Positions 50,736 to 60,022 of a DNA stretch of 64,000 bases are shown in pieces. The translations under genes and the position numbers were made by a program. The stretch is from an uncultured Romboutsia sp. (GTDB lineage Bacteria; Bacillota; Clostridia; Peptostreptococcales; Peptostreptococcaceae), in the NCBI GenBank assembly GCA_937880075.1, contig CALFLM010000102.1, positions 1 to 64,000 of the forward strand, read 5' to 3'. The notes below the pieces were generated by a model. The model was not told the origin of the DNA. It saw only the letters and a program-made list of their open reading frames with translations, and did no database searches. Position 1 is the stretch's first letter. Each line of letters begins with the position of its first letter.

Positions 50736-51586
50736 TGGATAAAGGACTATTTAAAGAAATGATAGATGCAACTATATTAATGTCTAAAGGAGACTTTTCC
50801 ATTAGAGTAGAATATAATAAAAATAATGAGTTTGGGAAGTTAGCTAAATCATTTAATTATTTAGCTGATAAGTTAGAAAAGGGTTATAAAGAATCAAAAA
50901 TACTAGATCAAATGAGAAAGGACTATATTGCAAATGTATCGCATGAATTAAAAACGCCTGTAACCTCGATAAGGGCTATAGCTGAGATACTCAATGATGA
51001 TGAGCTTAAAGATAGCATAGATAGGAAGAAATATTACAGTATGATTCTTAGAGAATCAATAAGGTTAGAAGTTTTAATAAAGGATATGTTAGAATTATCG
51101 AGACTTCAATCTGATAATGTTGCTTTTGAAAAATCGTATGTAAGTGCAAGTGATATTATAAATGAAGTTATTGAAAAGTTTGAAATTATGGCAGATGATT
51201 TAGATATTGATTTTATAACTCCGAAAAAATTAGATGATATACCAGATATATATACTAATCGAAATAGAATAGTGCAAATACTTATAATTCTCTTAGATAA
51301 TGCGTTTAAATTTACACCAGAAGAAGGAGTAGTATGTTTAGAAGTTTCTATTAAAGATGAATATTTAGAAATTAGTGTTATAGATTCTGGAATAGGAATA
51401 GATAAAGAAAACATACCTTTTATATTTGATAGATTCCATAAAGTTGATAAATCTCAAAACTCAAATGGAACAGGAATAGGTTTATCTATTGCATATGAAA
51501 TAATTAAACATCTAAATGAGAAGGTTTATGTTGAATCAGAAGTTGGAAGAGGATCTAAATTTACATTTACTATACATTATATGTAA
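50735..51586 (+). CDS. Soluble sensor histidine kinase (HAMP-HisKA-HATPase, no sensor or membrane domain)
   Basis: 283-residue kinase: a HAMP-like segment at the very N-terminus (about 8-55; FSIRVEYNKNNEFGKLAKSF), HisKA with phospho-His70 in NVSHELKTP, and HATPase_c with N-box LILLDNAFKF, G1 IDSGIGI, F-box FIFDRFHK and G2 GTGIGLSIA. There is no transmembrane helix or extracytoplasmic sensor, unlike typical OmpR-partner kinases, so it must sense a cytosolic signal or a partner protein. Translationally coupled to the response regulator. Confidence 0.92.
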   Translation: MDKGLFKEMIDATILMSKGDFSIRVEYNKNNEFGKLAKSFNYLADKLEKGYKESKILDQMRKDYIANVSHELKTPVTSIRAIAEILNDDELKDSIDRKKYYSMILRESIRLEVLIKDMLELSRLQSDNVAFEKSYVSASDIINEVIEKFEIMADDLDIDFITPKKLDDIPDIYTNRNRIVQILIILLDNAFKFTPEEGVVCLEVSIKDEYLEISVIDSGIGIDKENIPFIFDRFHKVDKSQNSNGTGIGLSIAYEIIKHLNEKVYVESEVGRGSKFTFTIHYM

Positions 51587-51713
51587 TTGATTATATAGAA
51601 ATATTACAAAATAATATTATTTTACTTAAATATGAAAATGAGCTAAAAATAACTACACAATATTAAATTAGAACTAATAATTACAATATAAATAATAAAT
51701 GGAGGGGGACTAA

Positions 51714-52724
51714 ATGGGAATATTAAAAAGGAGTATATCAATAGTATTAAGTACGATTTTACTTTTAGGACTTACAGCTTGTAGTGGAAATACTGAAGAT
51801 AAAAAAGAAGGGGAAGTTATAAAAGAAAGTTCAAGCTCACATTATCCTATAACTATAACTACATATAATTATGAAAAAGAGCCAGTTGAAATAACTTTTG
51901 AAAAAGAGCCAGAAAGTGTAGTTGCAGTGTATCAAAATTCAATAGAAACTATGTTAGCATTAGGATTAGAAGATAAAATAAAATTAGCAGCTGGTTTAGA
52001 TCATGATGTTAAAGATGAATATAAAGAAGCTTTTAGTAAGGTAAACTACTCTAAGGAATTTACTCCAGACAAAGAAACTGTAATAATGTCTCAGCCAGAT
52101 TTAATATTATCATGGTATTCATTATTTGAAGATAAAAACTTAGGCGATGTTGATTATTGGCATGAAAATGGAACAAATACATATATGTCTCTAAATAGTG
52201 GTGTGGCATCAGATAGAACCGTAGATAATGAAATAACAGATATATTAAACTTAGGAAAAATATTTAATGTTGAAGAAAAGGCTCAAGTTTTAGTTGATGA
52301 GATAAATAATGGTATAGATAGTGTAGTAAGTAAGGTAAAGAATCAGGACAAGCAAACTACATTAATAATTGAGTACATGGATGGTCAAATATATACTTAT
52401 GGAGCAAAAACACTAGGTGGAGATATGATATCAAAATTAGGTGGAGAATTATTGAATCCTGATGGTGGAAATATAAGTGAAGAAGATTTAATAAAATTAA
52501 ATCCAGATTCTATATTTGTAGTATATATGGATAGAAGCGATGAAAAAGTAGCTCAAGGTGAAGTAGATAAGGTATTAAAAAATCCATCTCTTGCTAGTTT
52601 GGATGCTGTTAAAAATAAAAGAGTAAATTCTATAGCATTAGGAGAAATGTACAGTAGTGGGGTAAGGACTATAGATGGTATAAATACATTTGCAAATGGA
52701 TTATATCCACAATTAAATAAGTAG
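51714..52724 (+). CDS. ABC transporter substrate-binding lipoprotein, BtuF-like (system 2)
   Basis: 336-residue class III binding lipoprotein with lipobox LTAC (Cys about 23). Conserved parts are SVVAVYQNSIETMLALGLEDKI, MSQPDLILSWYS, TLIIEYMDGQIYTYGAKTLGGDMISKLGGELL (read in pieces), LNPDSIFVVYMD and SGVRTIDGINTFANGLYP. Because it lies in the unit behind a cobalamin riboswitch, cobalamin or a corrinoid precursor is the likely ligand. A GGAGGGGG site precedes the ATG. Confidence 0.9.
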   Translation: MGILKRSISIVLSTILLLGLTACSGNTEDKKEGEVIKESSSSHYPITITTYNYEKEPVEITFEKEPESVVAVYQNSIETMLALGLEDKIKLAAGLDHDVKDEYKEAFSKVNYSKEFTPDKETVIMSQPDLILSWYSLFEDKNLGDVDYWHENGTNTYMSLNSGVASDRTVDNEITDILNLGKIFNVEEKAQVLVDEINNGIDSVVSKVKNQDKQTTLIIEYMDGQIYTYGAKTLGGDMISKLGGELLNPDGGNISEEDLIKLNPDSIFVVYMDRSDEKVAQGEVDKVLKNPSLASLDAVKNKRVNSIALGEMYSSGVRTIDGINTFANGLYPQLNK

Positions 52725-52733
52725 GAGATGTTT

Positions 52734-53825
52734 ATGCAATTACAACTAAAAATGTCAAAAGAAAAGCTTAATATATTCAAGGAGACACCTATTTACATAG
52801 GTGTTTCTGTTGTATTATTAATATTACTAATTTTATCTATTGGATTTGCAGTTACATTAGGGTCAGTAGATATAAGTATAAAAGAAGTATACGAAATTAT
52901 TTTTAGCAAATTACTTGTAATAAGTGGTAATGATTCAATAAAGAGTGGACCTATCCATGATGTAGTTTGGCTTATAAGATTGCCAAGAATAATATTAGCA
53001 CTATCTGTAGGAATGGGGTTATCTGTTGTAGGTATTGTAATGCAGGCTATAGTAAAAAATCCATTAGCAGATCCTTATATATTAGGTATATCATCAGGAG
53101 CATCATTAGGGGCTACTATGGCAATAATGCTTGGCGTAGGAGCTATATTTGGAAGTAATTCTATAGGAATAGCAGGATTTTTAGGCGCATTGATAGTATC
53201 AATATTAGTACTAATTATATCTAACATAGGTGGTAGGGCAAACTCTGTGAAGCTTTTACTTGGGGGTATGGCTTTAAGTTCTATTTGTAGTGCATTCTCA
53301 AGTTTTATAGTATATTTTGCTAATGATGCTCAAGGAATGCAAAAGATAACTTTTTGGTTGATGGGAAGCGTAGCAGGAGCAAAATGGAAAGATATTATAT
53401 TTATACTACCTATTATATTGTTAGGAATTGTATTTTTTATGACTCAATATAGAGTATTAAATTTAATGTTATTAGGAGATGATGTAGCAGTAACTTTAGG
53501 AACTGATTTACATAAATATAGACATATTTATTTGATAATAACATCTTTAATGATAGGTCTTATTGTATATTCGTCTGGAATGATTGGGTTTGTAGGATTA
53601 ATTATACCTCATATAGTTAGAATGATATTTGGTACAGACCATAAAAAAATAATACCAATAGGGGCTATATTAGGGGGGATATTTTTAATATGGGCAGATG
53701 TCTTATCTAGAACTTTAATAGAAGGAACTGAAATACCTATTGGAATATTGATTTCTATGATAGGAGCACCTTGCTTTATATGGTTAATGATAAAAAACAC
53801 CTATGGCTTTGGAGGGAAGAGATAA
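52734..53825 (+). CDS. ABC transporter permease, BtuC/FecCD family (system 2)
   Basis: 363-residue polytopic membrane protein: IRLPRIILALSVGMGLSVVGIVMQ, NPLADPYILGISSGASLGATMA, LLLGGMALSSI, FWLMGSVAGAKWKD, GMIGFVGLIIPHIVR and EIPIGILISMIGAPCFIWL are typical of BtuC/FecD. ATG 52734 is chosen over ATG 52728 because AGGAG (52723-52727) directly abuts the latter. It starts 9 nt after the binding-protein gene. Confidence 0.93.
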   Translation: MQLQLKMSKEKLNIFKETPIYIGVSVVLLILLILSIGFAVTLGSVDISIKEVYEIIFSKLLVISGNDSIKSGPIHDVVWLIRLPRIILALSVGMGLSVVGIVMQAIVKNPLADPYILGISSGASLGATMAIMLGVGAIFGSNSIGIAGFLGALIVSILVLIISNIGGRANSVKLLLGGMALSSICSAFSSFIVYFANDAQGMQKITFWLMGSVAGAKWKDIIFILPIILLGIVFFMTQYRVLNLMLLGDDVAVTLGTDLHKYRHIYLIITSLMIGLIVYSSGMIGFVGLIIPHIVRMIFGTDHKKIIPIGAILGGIFLIWADVLSRTLIEGTEIPIGILISMIGAPCFIWLMIKNTYGFGGKR

Positions 53826-54592
53826 TGCATATAAAAATAGAAGATATTAAAGTTAAAATAGGTAAAAAAGATATACTAAAAGGTATAAATATAGATGTTG
53901 AAAATAAAGAGTTTATAGGTATAATAGGACCAAATGGAAGTGGAAAGTCTACATTTTTAAAATGTTTATATAGAAATTTAAAACCAACAAGTGGAGTAAT
54001 AAAGTTAGATGAAGTTAATCTATCTAATATTACAGTAAAAGAAAGTTCGAAAAAAATAGCTGTTGTTGCTCAGCATAATTACTATGATTTTGATTTTAGT
54101 GTGTTAGATATAGTATTAATGGGAAGGTCTCCTCATAAAAAAATGATGGAAAGAGATTCTAAAGATGATTATGAAATTGTAGAAAATGTTCTTAGAAAAG
54201 TAGATATGATAGAGTACAAAGATAGAAATTTTAATACATTATCAGGGGGAGAACAACAACGTATTATACTTGCTAGGGCACTAGCTCAGGACACTGAATG
54301 TTTAATACTTGATGAACCGACAAATCATTTAGATATAAAATATCAGTTACAATTGATGAATATATTAAAAAATCTAGAAATAGAAGTAATTGCTGCTATT
54401 CATGATTTAAATATAGCCCTTATATATTGTGATAAGATTTATGTTTTAAAAGATGGAAGTATAATAGCATATGGAAATCCTAAAGATATTTTAACTAGAG
54501 AATTAATAAAGGAAGTATATGAAGTAGATTCTATAATTAATAAGGATGAAAAAGGTAATATTTTGAGTGTATCTTATAAACCATTTGTATAA
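53825..54592 (+). CDS. ABC transporter ATPase, BtuD-like (system 2)
   Basis: 255-residue importer ATPase: Walker A GPNGSGKST, signature TLSGGEQQRIILARAL, Walker B CLILDEPTNHLD and H-loop AAIHDLN. The ATG at 53825 overlaps the permease stop (TAATG), so it is translationally coupled. It lacks the His-rich tail of the system-1 ATPase, which supports different substrates for the two systems. Confidence 0.94.
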   Translation: MHIKIEDIKVKIGKKDILKGINIDVENKEFIGIIGPNGSGKSTFLKCLYRNLKPTSGVIKLDEVNLSNITVKESSKKIAVVAQHNYYDFDFSVLDIVLMGRSPHKKMMERDSKDDYEIVENVLRKVDMIEYKDRNFNTLSGGEQQRIILARALAQDTECLILDEPTNHLDIKYQLQLMNILKNLEIEVIAAIHDLNIALIYCDKIYVLKDGSIIAYGNPKDILTRELIKEVYEVDSIINKDEKGNILSVSYKPFV

Positions 54593-54660
54593 AGTAGAGT
54601 GTAATATCTCTACTTTATATAGTTATAGTAAAAATTTTTGAAAAAAATTTATATAAACTA

Positions 54661-54689
54661 TTGACTATATTCTTATTAGATTGTATAAT
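54661..54689 (+). promoter_or_regulatory. Promoter of tRNA-Ser
   Basis: TTGACT, 17-nt spacer, TATAAT, 20 nt before the tRNA; close to consensus. Confidence 0.8.
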
Positions 54690-54708
54690 TAGTTTGTAAA
54701 TTAAATAA

Positions 54709-54801
54709 GGAGAAGTACTCAAGTGGCTAAAGAGGAACCCCTGCTAAGGGTTTAGGCTGGGTTATACTGGTGCGAGGGTTCGAATCCCTCCTTCTCCGCC
54801 A
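54709..54801 (+). tRNA. tRNA-Ser, anticodon GCU
   Basis: Acceptor arms GGAGAAG (54709-54715) and CTTCTCC (54791-54797), discriminator G and encoded CCA (54799-54801). The anticodon loop CTGCTAA gives anticodon GCT, reading AGC/AGU. A long variable arm (GGCTGGGTTATACTGGTGC region) marks a class II tRNA. The T arm GAGGGTTCGAATCCCTC is standard. Confidence 0.96.
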
Positions 54802-54804
54802 GTT

Positions 54805-54835
54805 AAAAGACTATAAAATTCATAGTCTTTTTTAT
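54805..54835 (+). terminator. Intrinsic terminator after tRNA-Ser
   Basis: Stem AAAAGACTAT/ATAGTCTTTT with a 7-nt loop and T-rich tail. Confidence 0.88.
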
Positions 54836-54907
54836 TTGTAAATGAATAAAAATTTACCTTACAGAAAAACTATATCAATAGATATAATTATAAAGGAAGG
54901 TACTATT

Positions 54908-55555
54908 ATGAAAAAATTATTATATATTAGTGTAAATTCTAAGCCCGAAAATTTATCTGCAAGTAAAACTGTGGCTAGAGAATTTATAAATAAGTTTTTA
55001 GAAAAAAATAAAGACTTCCAATTAGAAGAGATAGACTTATATAAAGAGCATATACCTAGACTTGAGTATCAATATTTTGAAAAGAGAAATTGTGTAGTAG
55101 ATGAGAGTGATGCTAAAAAATTAAATGATAAAGAACAAAGAGAAATACAAAAAATAAGGAAGTTATGTGATCAATTTATAAGCGCTAATGCTTATGTAAT
55201 TGCAGCACCAATGTGGAGTTTGTCATTTCCAGCTCCACTTAAAGAATATATAGATTGTATAATGCAAGATCAAAAGACTATAAAATTTGAAGGTAAAAAA
55301 ATAGAACCACTTTTAAATGATAAACCAAGAACCATGGTATATATTCAATCTTCAGGTGGAAATGTACCTTGGATGTTAAGACCGATTATGAATAAAGGTC
55401 TTAATTATATAGAAGATGTAATGAAATTTATGGGAATTAAGAAGTTTGAAGAATTACTAGTTGATGCTACTGGATTTACAGAAGAAGAAAAACAAGACGC
55501 AATAAATAAAGCATATAGTAAGATTGATGATATTATAGATTCAATGAAGTTTTAA
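54908..55555 (+). CDS. Flavodoxin-fold NAD(P)H-dependent reductase (FMN azoreductase-like)
   Basis: 215-residue FMN-dependent oxidoreductase of the AzoR/NQO-like family: LLYISVNSKPENLSASKTVAREF (FMN phosphate loop), AAPMWSLSFPAPLKEYIDCIM (about 99-119) and VYIQSSGGNVP. Such enzymes reduce quinones or azo compounds using NAD(P)H. ATG 54908 is chosen, 7 nt after AAAGGAAGG; the frame is open from 54842 but that region is the tRNA terminator tail. It is convergent with the RNase H-like gene, whose stop lies inside its terminator. Confidence 0.87.
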   Translation: MKKLLYISVNSKPENLSASKTVAREFINKFLEKNKDFQLEEIDLYKEHIPRLEYQYFEKRNCVVDESDAKKLNDKEQREIQKIRKLCDQFISANAYVIAAPMWSLSFPAPLKEYIDCIMQDQKTIKFEGKKIEPLLNDKPRTMVYIQSSGGNVPWMLRPIMNKGLNYIEDVMKFMGIKKFEELLVDATGFTEEEKQDAINKAYSKIDDIIDSMKF

Positions 55556-55565
55556 TGTAAATATT

Positions 55566-55608
55566 AAAGGGCTAAAGTCCATATTACAAGGACGATAGCT
55601 CTTTTTTT
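55566..55608. terminator. Terminator overlapping the convergent gene ends
   Basis: Outer stem AAAGGGCTA/TAGCTCTTT with an inner GTCC/GGAC and a T7 run on the plus strand. The stop codon of the minus-strand gene (55584) lies within it. Confidence 0.75.
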
Positions 55609-56498
55609 ATTAGATAATTGCATAATGAATATATATTATCTTCTAAGAATGATTCATTAAATTTTAATGGAATTATTTTATATAACTTATAAAATAAGAT
55701 TATGTTATTATTTGAGTCTCTACCCTTGTCTAAAGATATATTTAATATTATATTTTTTTCATTTGATACTATAGAGTATGAATCATTATATATATTTACA
55801 TTAAATAGATTACCTTCAAAAGCACTATATTTAATCGATAGTGTATTTTTAGATATTTTAAATGATATTGGAACTAATTCTAATGATAAATTATTTGTAG
55901 TTATACATAAAATATTTAACTTATGTTTTAAAATATCTTTTATTTTAAAAATAGTACCTAAATAATAAATATCTTCATAATTATGAAGAAGTATTTTTTC
56001 TTTTAATTCTATATCTTGATTAATACAGTAATCTTTATACAAGGCTATACTTTCTTTACCAGAAATGGTATCCTCTCTATAAATACCAAGGTATTTTTCT
56101 ATAGTTTTTAGTTTACAATCAGATAGAGAGAGTTTTTCTTTAAATGGTCTTATTAGTTTAAGGATATCAATATCATCGTTTTTAGATAGAGAAAAATCGA
56201 TATTATGATTTTTTAGTCTAGTATTTAAAAATGGAATATCAAAATTTAATCCATTAAAAGTAATATGATTTTGATAATTTTTTATATCATTAATAAAAGC
56301 AAGTAGAAGTTCTTTTTCATCATTTTCTGCATTAGCGAAAAACTGTTTGATAACAGTTTTATTATTTTGATTAAAAAGAATCCCTATCAAAATGACTTTA
56401 CAGTAATTTGAGTTAAGACCTGTAGTTTCTATATCAAATACAAAATGATTAAAAGGTATATCTATTAATTCATCTAAAGTTTTAGTTATTATTTCCAT
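55584..56498 (-). CDS. Predicted 3'-5' exonuclease, RNase H-like (YprB-type)
   Basis: 304-residue DEDD-superfamily nuclease. Exo I: VFDIETTGLN (D22, E24). Exo II: ITFNGLNFDIPFLNTRL with central Asp. Exo III: LLHNYEDIYYL, a DEDDh-like H-x3-D. The C-terminal about 120 residues (KISKNTLSIKYSAFEGNLFN and on) are unlike the catalytic domain and I do not recognise them. Similar to the Bacillus YprB ribonuclease H-like family. It has an AAAGGAG site before the ATG at 56498. Confidence 0.85.
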   Translation of the reverse strand: MEIITKTLDELIDIPFNHFVFDIETTGLNSNYCKVILIGILFNQNNKTVIKQFFANAENDEKELLLAFINDIKNYQNHITFNGLNFDIPFLNTRLKNHNIDFSLSKNDDIDILKLIRPFKEKLSLSDCKLKTIEKYLGIYREDTISGKESIALYKDYCINQDIELKEKILLHNYEDIYYLGTIFKIKDILKHKLNILCITTNNLSLELVPISFKISKNTLSIKYSAFEGNLFNVNIYNDSYSIVSNEKNIILNISLDKGRDSNNNIILFYKLYKIIPLKFNESFLEDNIYSLCNYLIKKELSSL

Positions 56499-56604
56499 AA
56501 AATTTCTCCTTTCTCCAATTATATATTATAATAATTATTAGGTTAAGCGAAGATGCTTAACATTATTATAAATGAAATAAATAATACTTCAAGGTAGGTA
56601 GTAT

Positions 56605-58647
56605 ATGATAAGTATAGATAAATTAAATGAAAATCAATTAAAAGCTGTAGAGCATATAGATGGACCTTGCATGGTACTTGCAGGTCCAGGTTCAGGAAAG
56701 ACTAGAGTTATAACATATAGAATAGCTAATCTGGTTATAAATAAAAATATAAAACCAACAAGCATACTTGCAATAAGTTTTACAAAAGCTTCATCTATAG
56801 AAATGAAAAATAGAGCATTATCTTTAAGTAATGACTTTAGAATGAATAAGGTTACATATGGAACATTTCATTCTGTGTTTTTTAGGATATTAAGGTATTT
56901 TGAAAATTATAATATTGAAAGTATCCTTGATGAAAAGACAAAGAGAATAGGTCTAAAGAACATATTAAAAGGATTAAATATAGAAAATTCAGATGATGAT
57001 GAAACCATTGGACAAGTTATAAATGAAATTTCATATGTGAAAAATGAATTGATGGATAAAAGAGATTTTAAATCAGAGGTGTTGACTAATGATGAGTTTA
57101 TAAAAGTATATAATTTTTATGAAGAATACAAACAACAAATGAATAAAATAGATTTTGATGATATGTTAATAAAAACATATGAATTATTAAAATGCAACAA
57201 GGTAGCTTTAGATAGGGTTAGAAGTGTATATAGATATATTCTTGTAGATGAGTTTCAAGATATAAATAAAGTTCAATTTGAAGCATTAAAGCTAATAGCA
57301 AATCCTAACAATAATATATTTGTAGTAGGGGATGAAGATCAAAGTATATATGGATTTAGAGGATCTAGACCAGATTTCTTATTAGAATTTGAAGAGTATT
57401 TTTCTAATACAAAAAAAGTATTATTGGATATTAATTATAGATCTAAAGGTGAGATAATAGATATAGCTAATAGATTAATAGAGAAAAATACAAATAGATA
57501 TGAGAAAGTTATAAAATGTGGTCAAGGCAATGGAGCTAAGGTAAATTATATTTCACCTGAAGACTCAGAAGAAGAAGCTGTATATATAGCAAAAGATATA
57601 AAAGACAAGGTTCAAGAAGATTATACGGAGTACACTGACTTTGCTGTAATATATAGAACTAATATACAATCAAGAGCTTTAGTTGATGTATTTATGGATA
57701 TGAGAATTCCATTTGTAGTTAAAGATTCGATAGTTACTATATATGATCATTGGGCAGCTCAGGATATACTTGCTTATTTAAGAATAGGGGTTAATCCAAA
57801 TTCTAATAAAGATTGGATAAGAATTATAAATAAACCTTTTAGATATATTTCTAAGGATAATTTAAACTTGATAAAGGATGAACCAGATTTTATAAATTCA
57901 TTGATTAATAAATGCGATTTACATCCGAAACAAGTTAAAACTATAAATGATTTAGATATAGATATAAGTTATTTAAAAGGTCTAAATCCTAAAAATGCAA
58001 TATCATATATTAGAACAACTCTAGATTATGATAGATATATCTTAGATTATTGTGCTAACAGAAAAATAAAGACTAATGGACTTATAGAAATATTAAATGA
58101 ACTTGAAAGTTCAGCTACAAACTTTAAAACTATACAAGAATATTTAGATCATATAGAAAGAGTAAAATCTGAGATAGTAGATAATAAGAATAACAAAGAA
58201 ACAGATGGTGTTATTTTTACAACTATGCATAGTGCAAAAGGATTGGAGTTTAAAAATGTTTATATCATAGGTGCTAATGAAGGAACAATACCACATGAAA
58301 AATCTTATGAAATAGAAGATGAAGAAAAGAAAAATGATCAAATAGAAGAAGAAAGAAGACTTATGTACGTTGCTATAACAAGGGCGGAAGAAAATATATG
58401 TATAAGCTCTCCAATTAATAAGTATGGGAAAAGAGTTTCTAAGTCAAGATTTGTAGAAGATATAAAAGCTCCAACTAAAAAAGAAATGGATAGTATAACT
58501 ATAGGAGATAAAATATACCATAAAAGATTTAAAGAAGGCACTATAATAGAAAAAAACGATGATTCTATTAAAATAAGATTTAAAGATAAAGATAGAGTTT
58601 TAAATTCTAAGGTATGTTTAACTAAAAGAATAATATGGAAAATATAA
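56605..58647 (+). CDS. UvrD/PcrA-like superfamily 1 DNA helicase
   Basis: 680-residue 3'-5' helicase: motif I VLAGPGSGKTRVITYRIANL (about 23-42), motif Ia ISFTKASSIEMKNR, motif II LVDEFQDINKVQ, motif III GDEDQSIYGFRGS, motif IV INYRS, motif V VIFTTMHSAKGLEFKNVYI, and motif VI EEERRLMYVAITRAEENI. The C-terminus has a Tudor-like segment (GDKIYHKRFKEGTIIEKNDDSIKIRFKDKDR, read in pieces), as in PcrA. It may serve repair or conflict resolution; it could be a paralogue of the housekeeping PcrA, which cannot be excluded here. Confidence 0.9.
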   Translation: MISIDKLNENQLKAVEHIDGPCMVLAGPGSGKTRVITYRIANLVINKNIKPTSILAISFTKASSIEMKNRALSLSNDFRMNKVTYGTFHSVFFRILRYFENYNIESILDEKTKRIGLKNILKGLNIENSDDDETIGQVINEISYVKNELMDKRDFKSEVLTNDEFIKVYNFYEEYKQQMNKIDFDDMLIKTYELLKCNKVALDRVRSVYRYILVDEFQDINKVQFEALKLIANPNNNIFVVGDEDQSIYGFRGSRPDFLLEFEEYFSNTKKVLLDINYRSKGEIIDIANRLIEKNTNRYEKVIKCGQGNGAKVNYISPEDSEEEAVYIAKDIKDKVQEDYTEYTDFAVIYRTNIQSRALVDVFMDMRIPFVVKDSIVTIYDHWAAQDILAYLRIGVNPNSNKDWIRIINKPFRYISKDNLNLIKDEPDFINSLINKCDLHPKQVKTINDLDIDISYLKGLNPKNAISYIRTTLDYDRYILDYCANRKIKTNGLIEILNELESSATNFKTIQEYLDHIERVKSEIVDNKNNKETDGVIFTTMHSAKGLEFKNVYIIGANEGTIPHEKSYEIEDEEKKNDQIEEERRLMYVAITRAEENICISSPINKYGKRVSKSRFVEDIKAPTKKEMDSITIGDKIYHKRFKEGTIIEKNDDSIKIRFKDKDRVLNSKVCLTKRIIWKI

Positions 58648-58683
58648 AAGAGGTTAATCTCTATTAAGAGATAACCTCTTTTT
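58646..58683. terminator. Bidirectional terminator between helicase and asparaginase
   Basis: Nested perfect stem: AAAAGAGGTTA with TAACCTCTTTT and inner TCTCT/AGAGA, flanked by A and T runs, so it can work on both strands. Confidence 0.9.
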
Positions 58684-58686
58684 ATT

Positions 58687-59679
58687 TTAATAATATATTC
58701 CTTTTTCAAAGAAATCTTTTATTTCATTTAAGTTATTAGTTTTTCCAAGTGCTAACATAAGTTTTATTCTAGCTTTTTGACCTGGAAGTTCTCCACCAAA
58801 TATACATCCTATATTTCTTAAATCTCTACCAGAGCCTAAATAACCATAGCTATCAAAAACTCTACCTGAATGGCACCTAGAAACTATAACAACGGGGATA
58901 TCTTTTTCTCTAGCATATTTAACACCTTCATACATTTTAGGAGGTACATTGCCTCTACCCATTGCTTCAATTATAATTCCTTTATAACCGTTATCAGCTG
59001 CAAATCTTATAAAGTTATCATCCATTCCAATTCCAGATTTTATTAAAGCGATGTTGGGTTCAATTGTATCAGTATCTATTACTATTCTATCTTCAGTATT
59101 TTTAAATATTACTAATTCGTTGCAGTCAATTATACCTAATGGACCTTTACTTAGCGATTTGAAAGTATTTAAAGCTAATGTATCAGTTTTAGTTGCTTCA
59201 GAAGCTAATAAAACCTCATTGTTTAAAACTATAAGTACACCTTTTCCTATAGCTTTATCAGATATAGCTGTACAAACTGACGCAGATAAATTACTAGGTC
59301 CATCATATCCAAGCTCAGAACTACTTCTCATAGCACCTGTAACTATAACTGGCTTTTGACTAGATATAGTTAAATCTAAGAAGTAAGCAGTTTCTTCTAA
59401 ACTATCAGTACCATGAGTTATAACAGCACCACAAATATCTTCTCTTTCAAGTAAATTATTAACGTAATGTTTTAGTTCTATCAATTTTTCTGGTGTCATA
59501 TGAGGTCCAGGTATTTCAGCAAAATTAAATACTTCAATATCAGCAACTTTGTCCATGTTCGTAACCATTGACATTATTTGTTCCCCTGATAGAGTAGGAA
59601 TTGCCGCACCAACCTTTTCATCTACTGTCATAGAAATAGTACCACCAGTAAATATTATAGCGACTTTTTTCTTGTTCAT
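58687..59679 (-). CDS. L-asparaginase (type I/II superfamily)
   Basis: 330-residue amidohydrolase converting asparagine to aspartate and ammonia. Catalytic triad regions: IFTGGTISMT (first Thr, about residue 11) and VITHGTDSLEETAYFL (second Thr-Asp). Also present are PVIVTGAMRSSSELGYDGP, ASEATKTDTLALNTF and EAMGRGNVPPKM. There is no signal peptide, so it is cytosolic. ATG 59679 is preferred over GTG 59694, which would overlap AAGGTGG. The tandem small RNA genes lie upstream on the same strand, ending in a terminator about 130 nt before it. Confidence 0.92.
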   Translation of the reverse strand: MNKKKVAIIFTGGTISMTVDEKVGAAIPTLSGEQIMSMVTNMDKVADIEVFNFAEIPGPHMTPEKLIELKHYVNNLLEREDICGAVITHGTDSLEETAYFLDLTISSQKPVIVTGAMRSSSELGYDGPSNLSASVCTAISDKAIGKGVLIVLNNEVLLASEATKTDTLALNTFKSLSKGPLGIIDCNELVIFKNTEDRIVIDTDTIEPNIALIKSGIGMDDNFIRFAADNGYKGIIIEAMGRGNVPPKMYEGVKYAREKDIPVVIVSRCHSGRVFDSYGYLGSGRDLRNIGCIFGGELPGQKARIKLMLALGKTNNLNEIKDFFEKGIYY

Positions 59680-59806
59680 TACAATATCACCCACCTTTTA
59701 TATTAAAAACAAATACAACTGTTTTATATTTTGCCATATTAAAACATTTATATATATTTATATTAAATTATATTAAAAAAAATTATGTAAGTCTAGAATC
59801 AAAAAT

Positions 59807-59949
59807 ATAAAAAAAAGAGCTTGGGGAAGCTCTTTTTTCGCTAAATTGACTTCCGTTGTCAACTTAACAATAATGGATATAAAGTCTATCCGTTCAAAAG
59901 GGGTATTGGGAATAGAGATTTTAATTAAGGTTATCAGGGGGATAACCAT
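59807..59949 (-). ncRNA. Candidate C-rich small RNA A (about 143 nt)
   Basis: Transcribed leftwards from the promoter at 59956-59984. The 5' end forms a hairpin GGTTATC-CCCCT-GATAACC exposing a C-rich loop, followed by an unpaired stretch with CTCTATTCCCAATACCCC. A variable part with small hairpins comes next (for example TTGAC/GTCAA). A strong terminator stem (59811-59838, AAGAGCTT core) and a T8 run follow. The first about 55 nt are nearly identical to RNA B at 60023-60137. No open reading frame of note. Confidence 0.7.
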
Positions 59950-59955
59950 GTATTA

Positions 59956-59984
59956 ATGATAACAAAATTCGACACTAAAATCAA
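59956..59984 (-). promoter_or_regulatory. Promoter of small RNA A
   Basis: On the minus strand: TTGATT (59984-59979), 17-nt spacer, TATCAT (59961-59956). Predicted start near 59949, exactly before the 5' hairpin. Confidence 0.65.
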
Positions 59985-60022
59985 TAGTTTTTCAAAAAAA
60001 TATAAAAAATTTAAAATGCAAA

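Noticed and set aside
54842..54907. Longer start of the flavin reductase at 54842
   Set aside because: The added 22 residues derive from the tRNA terminator tail and have no ribosome binding site; the flavodoxin fold begins at ATG 54908.
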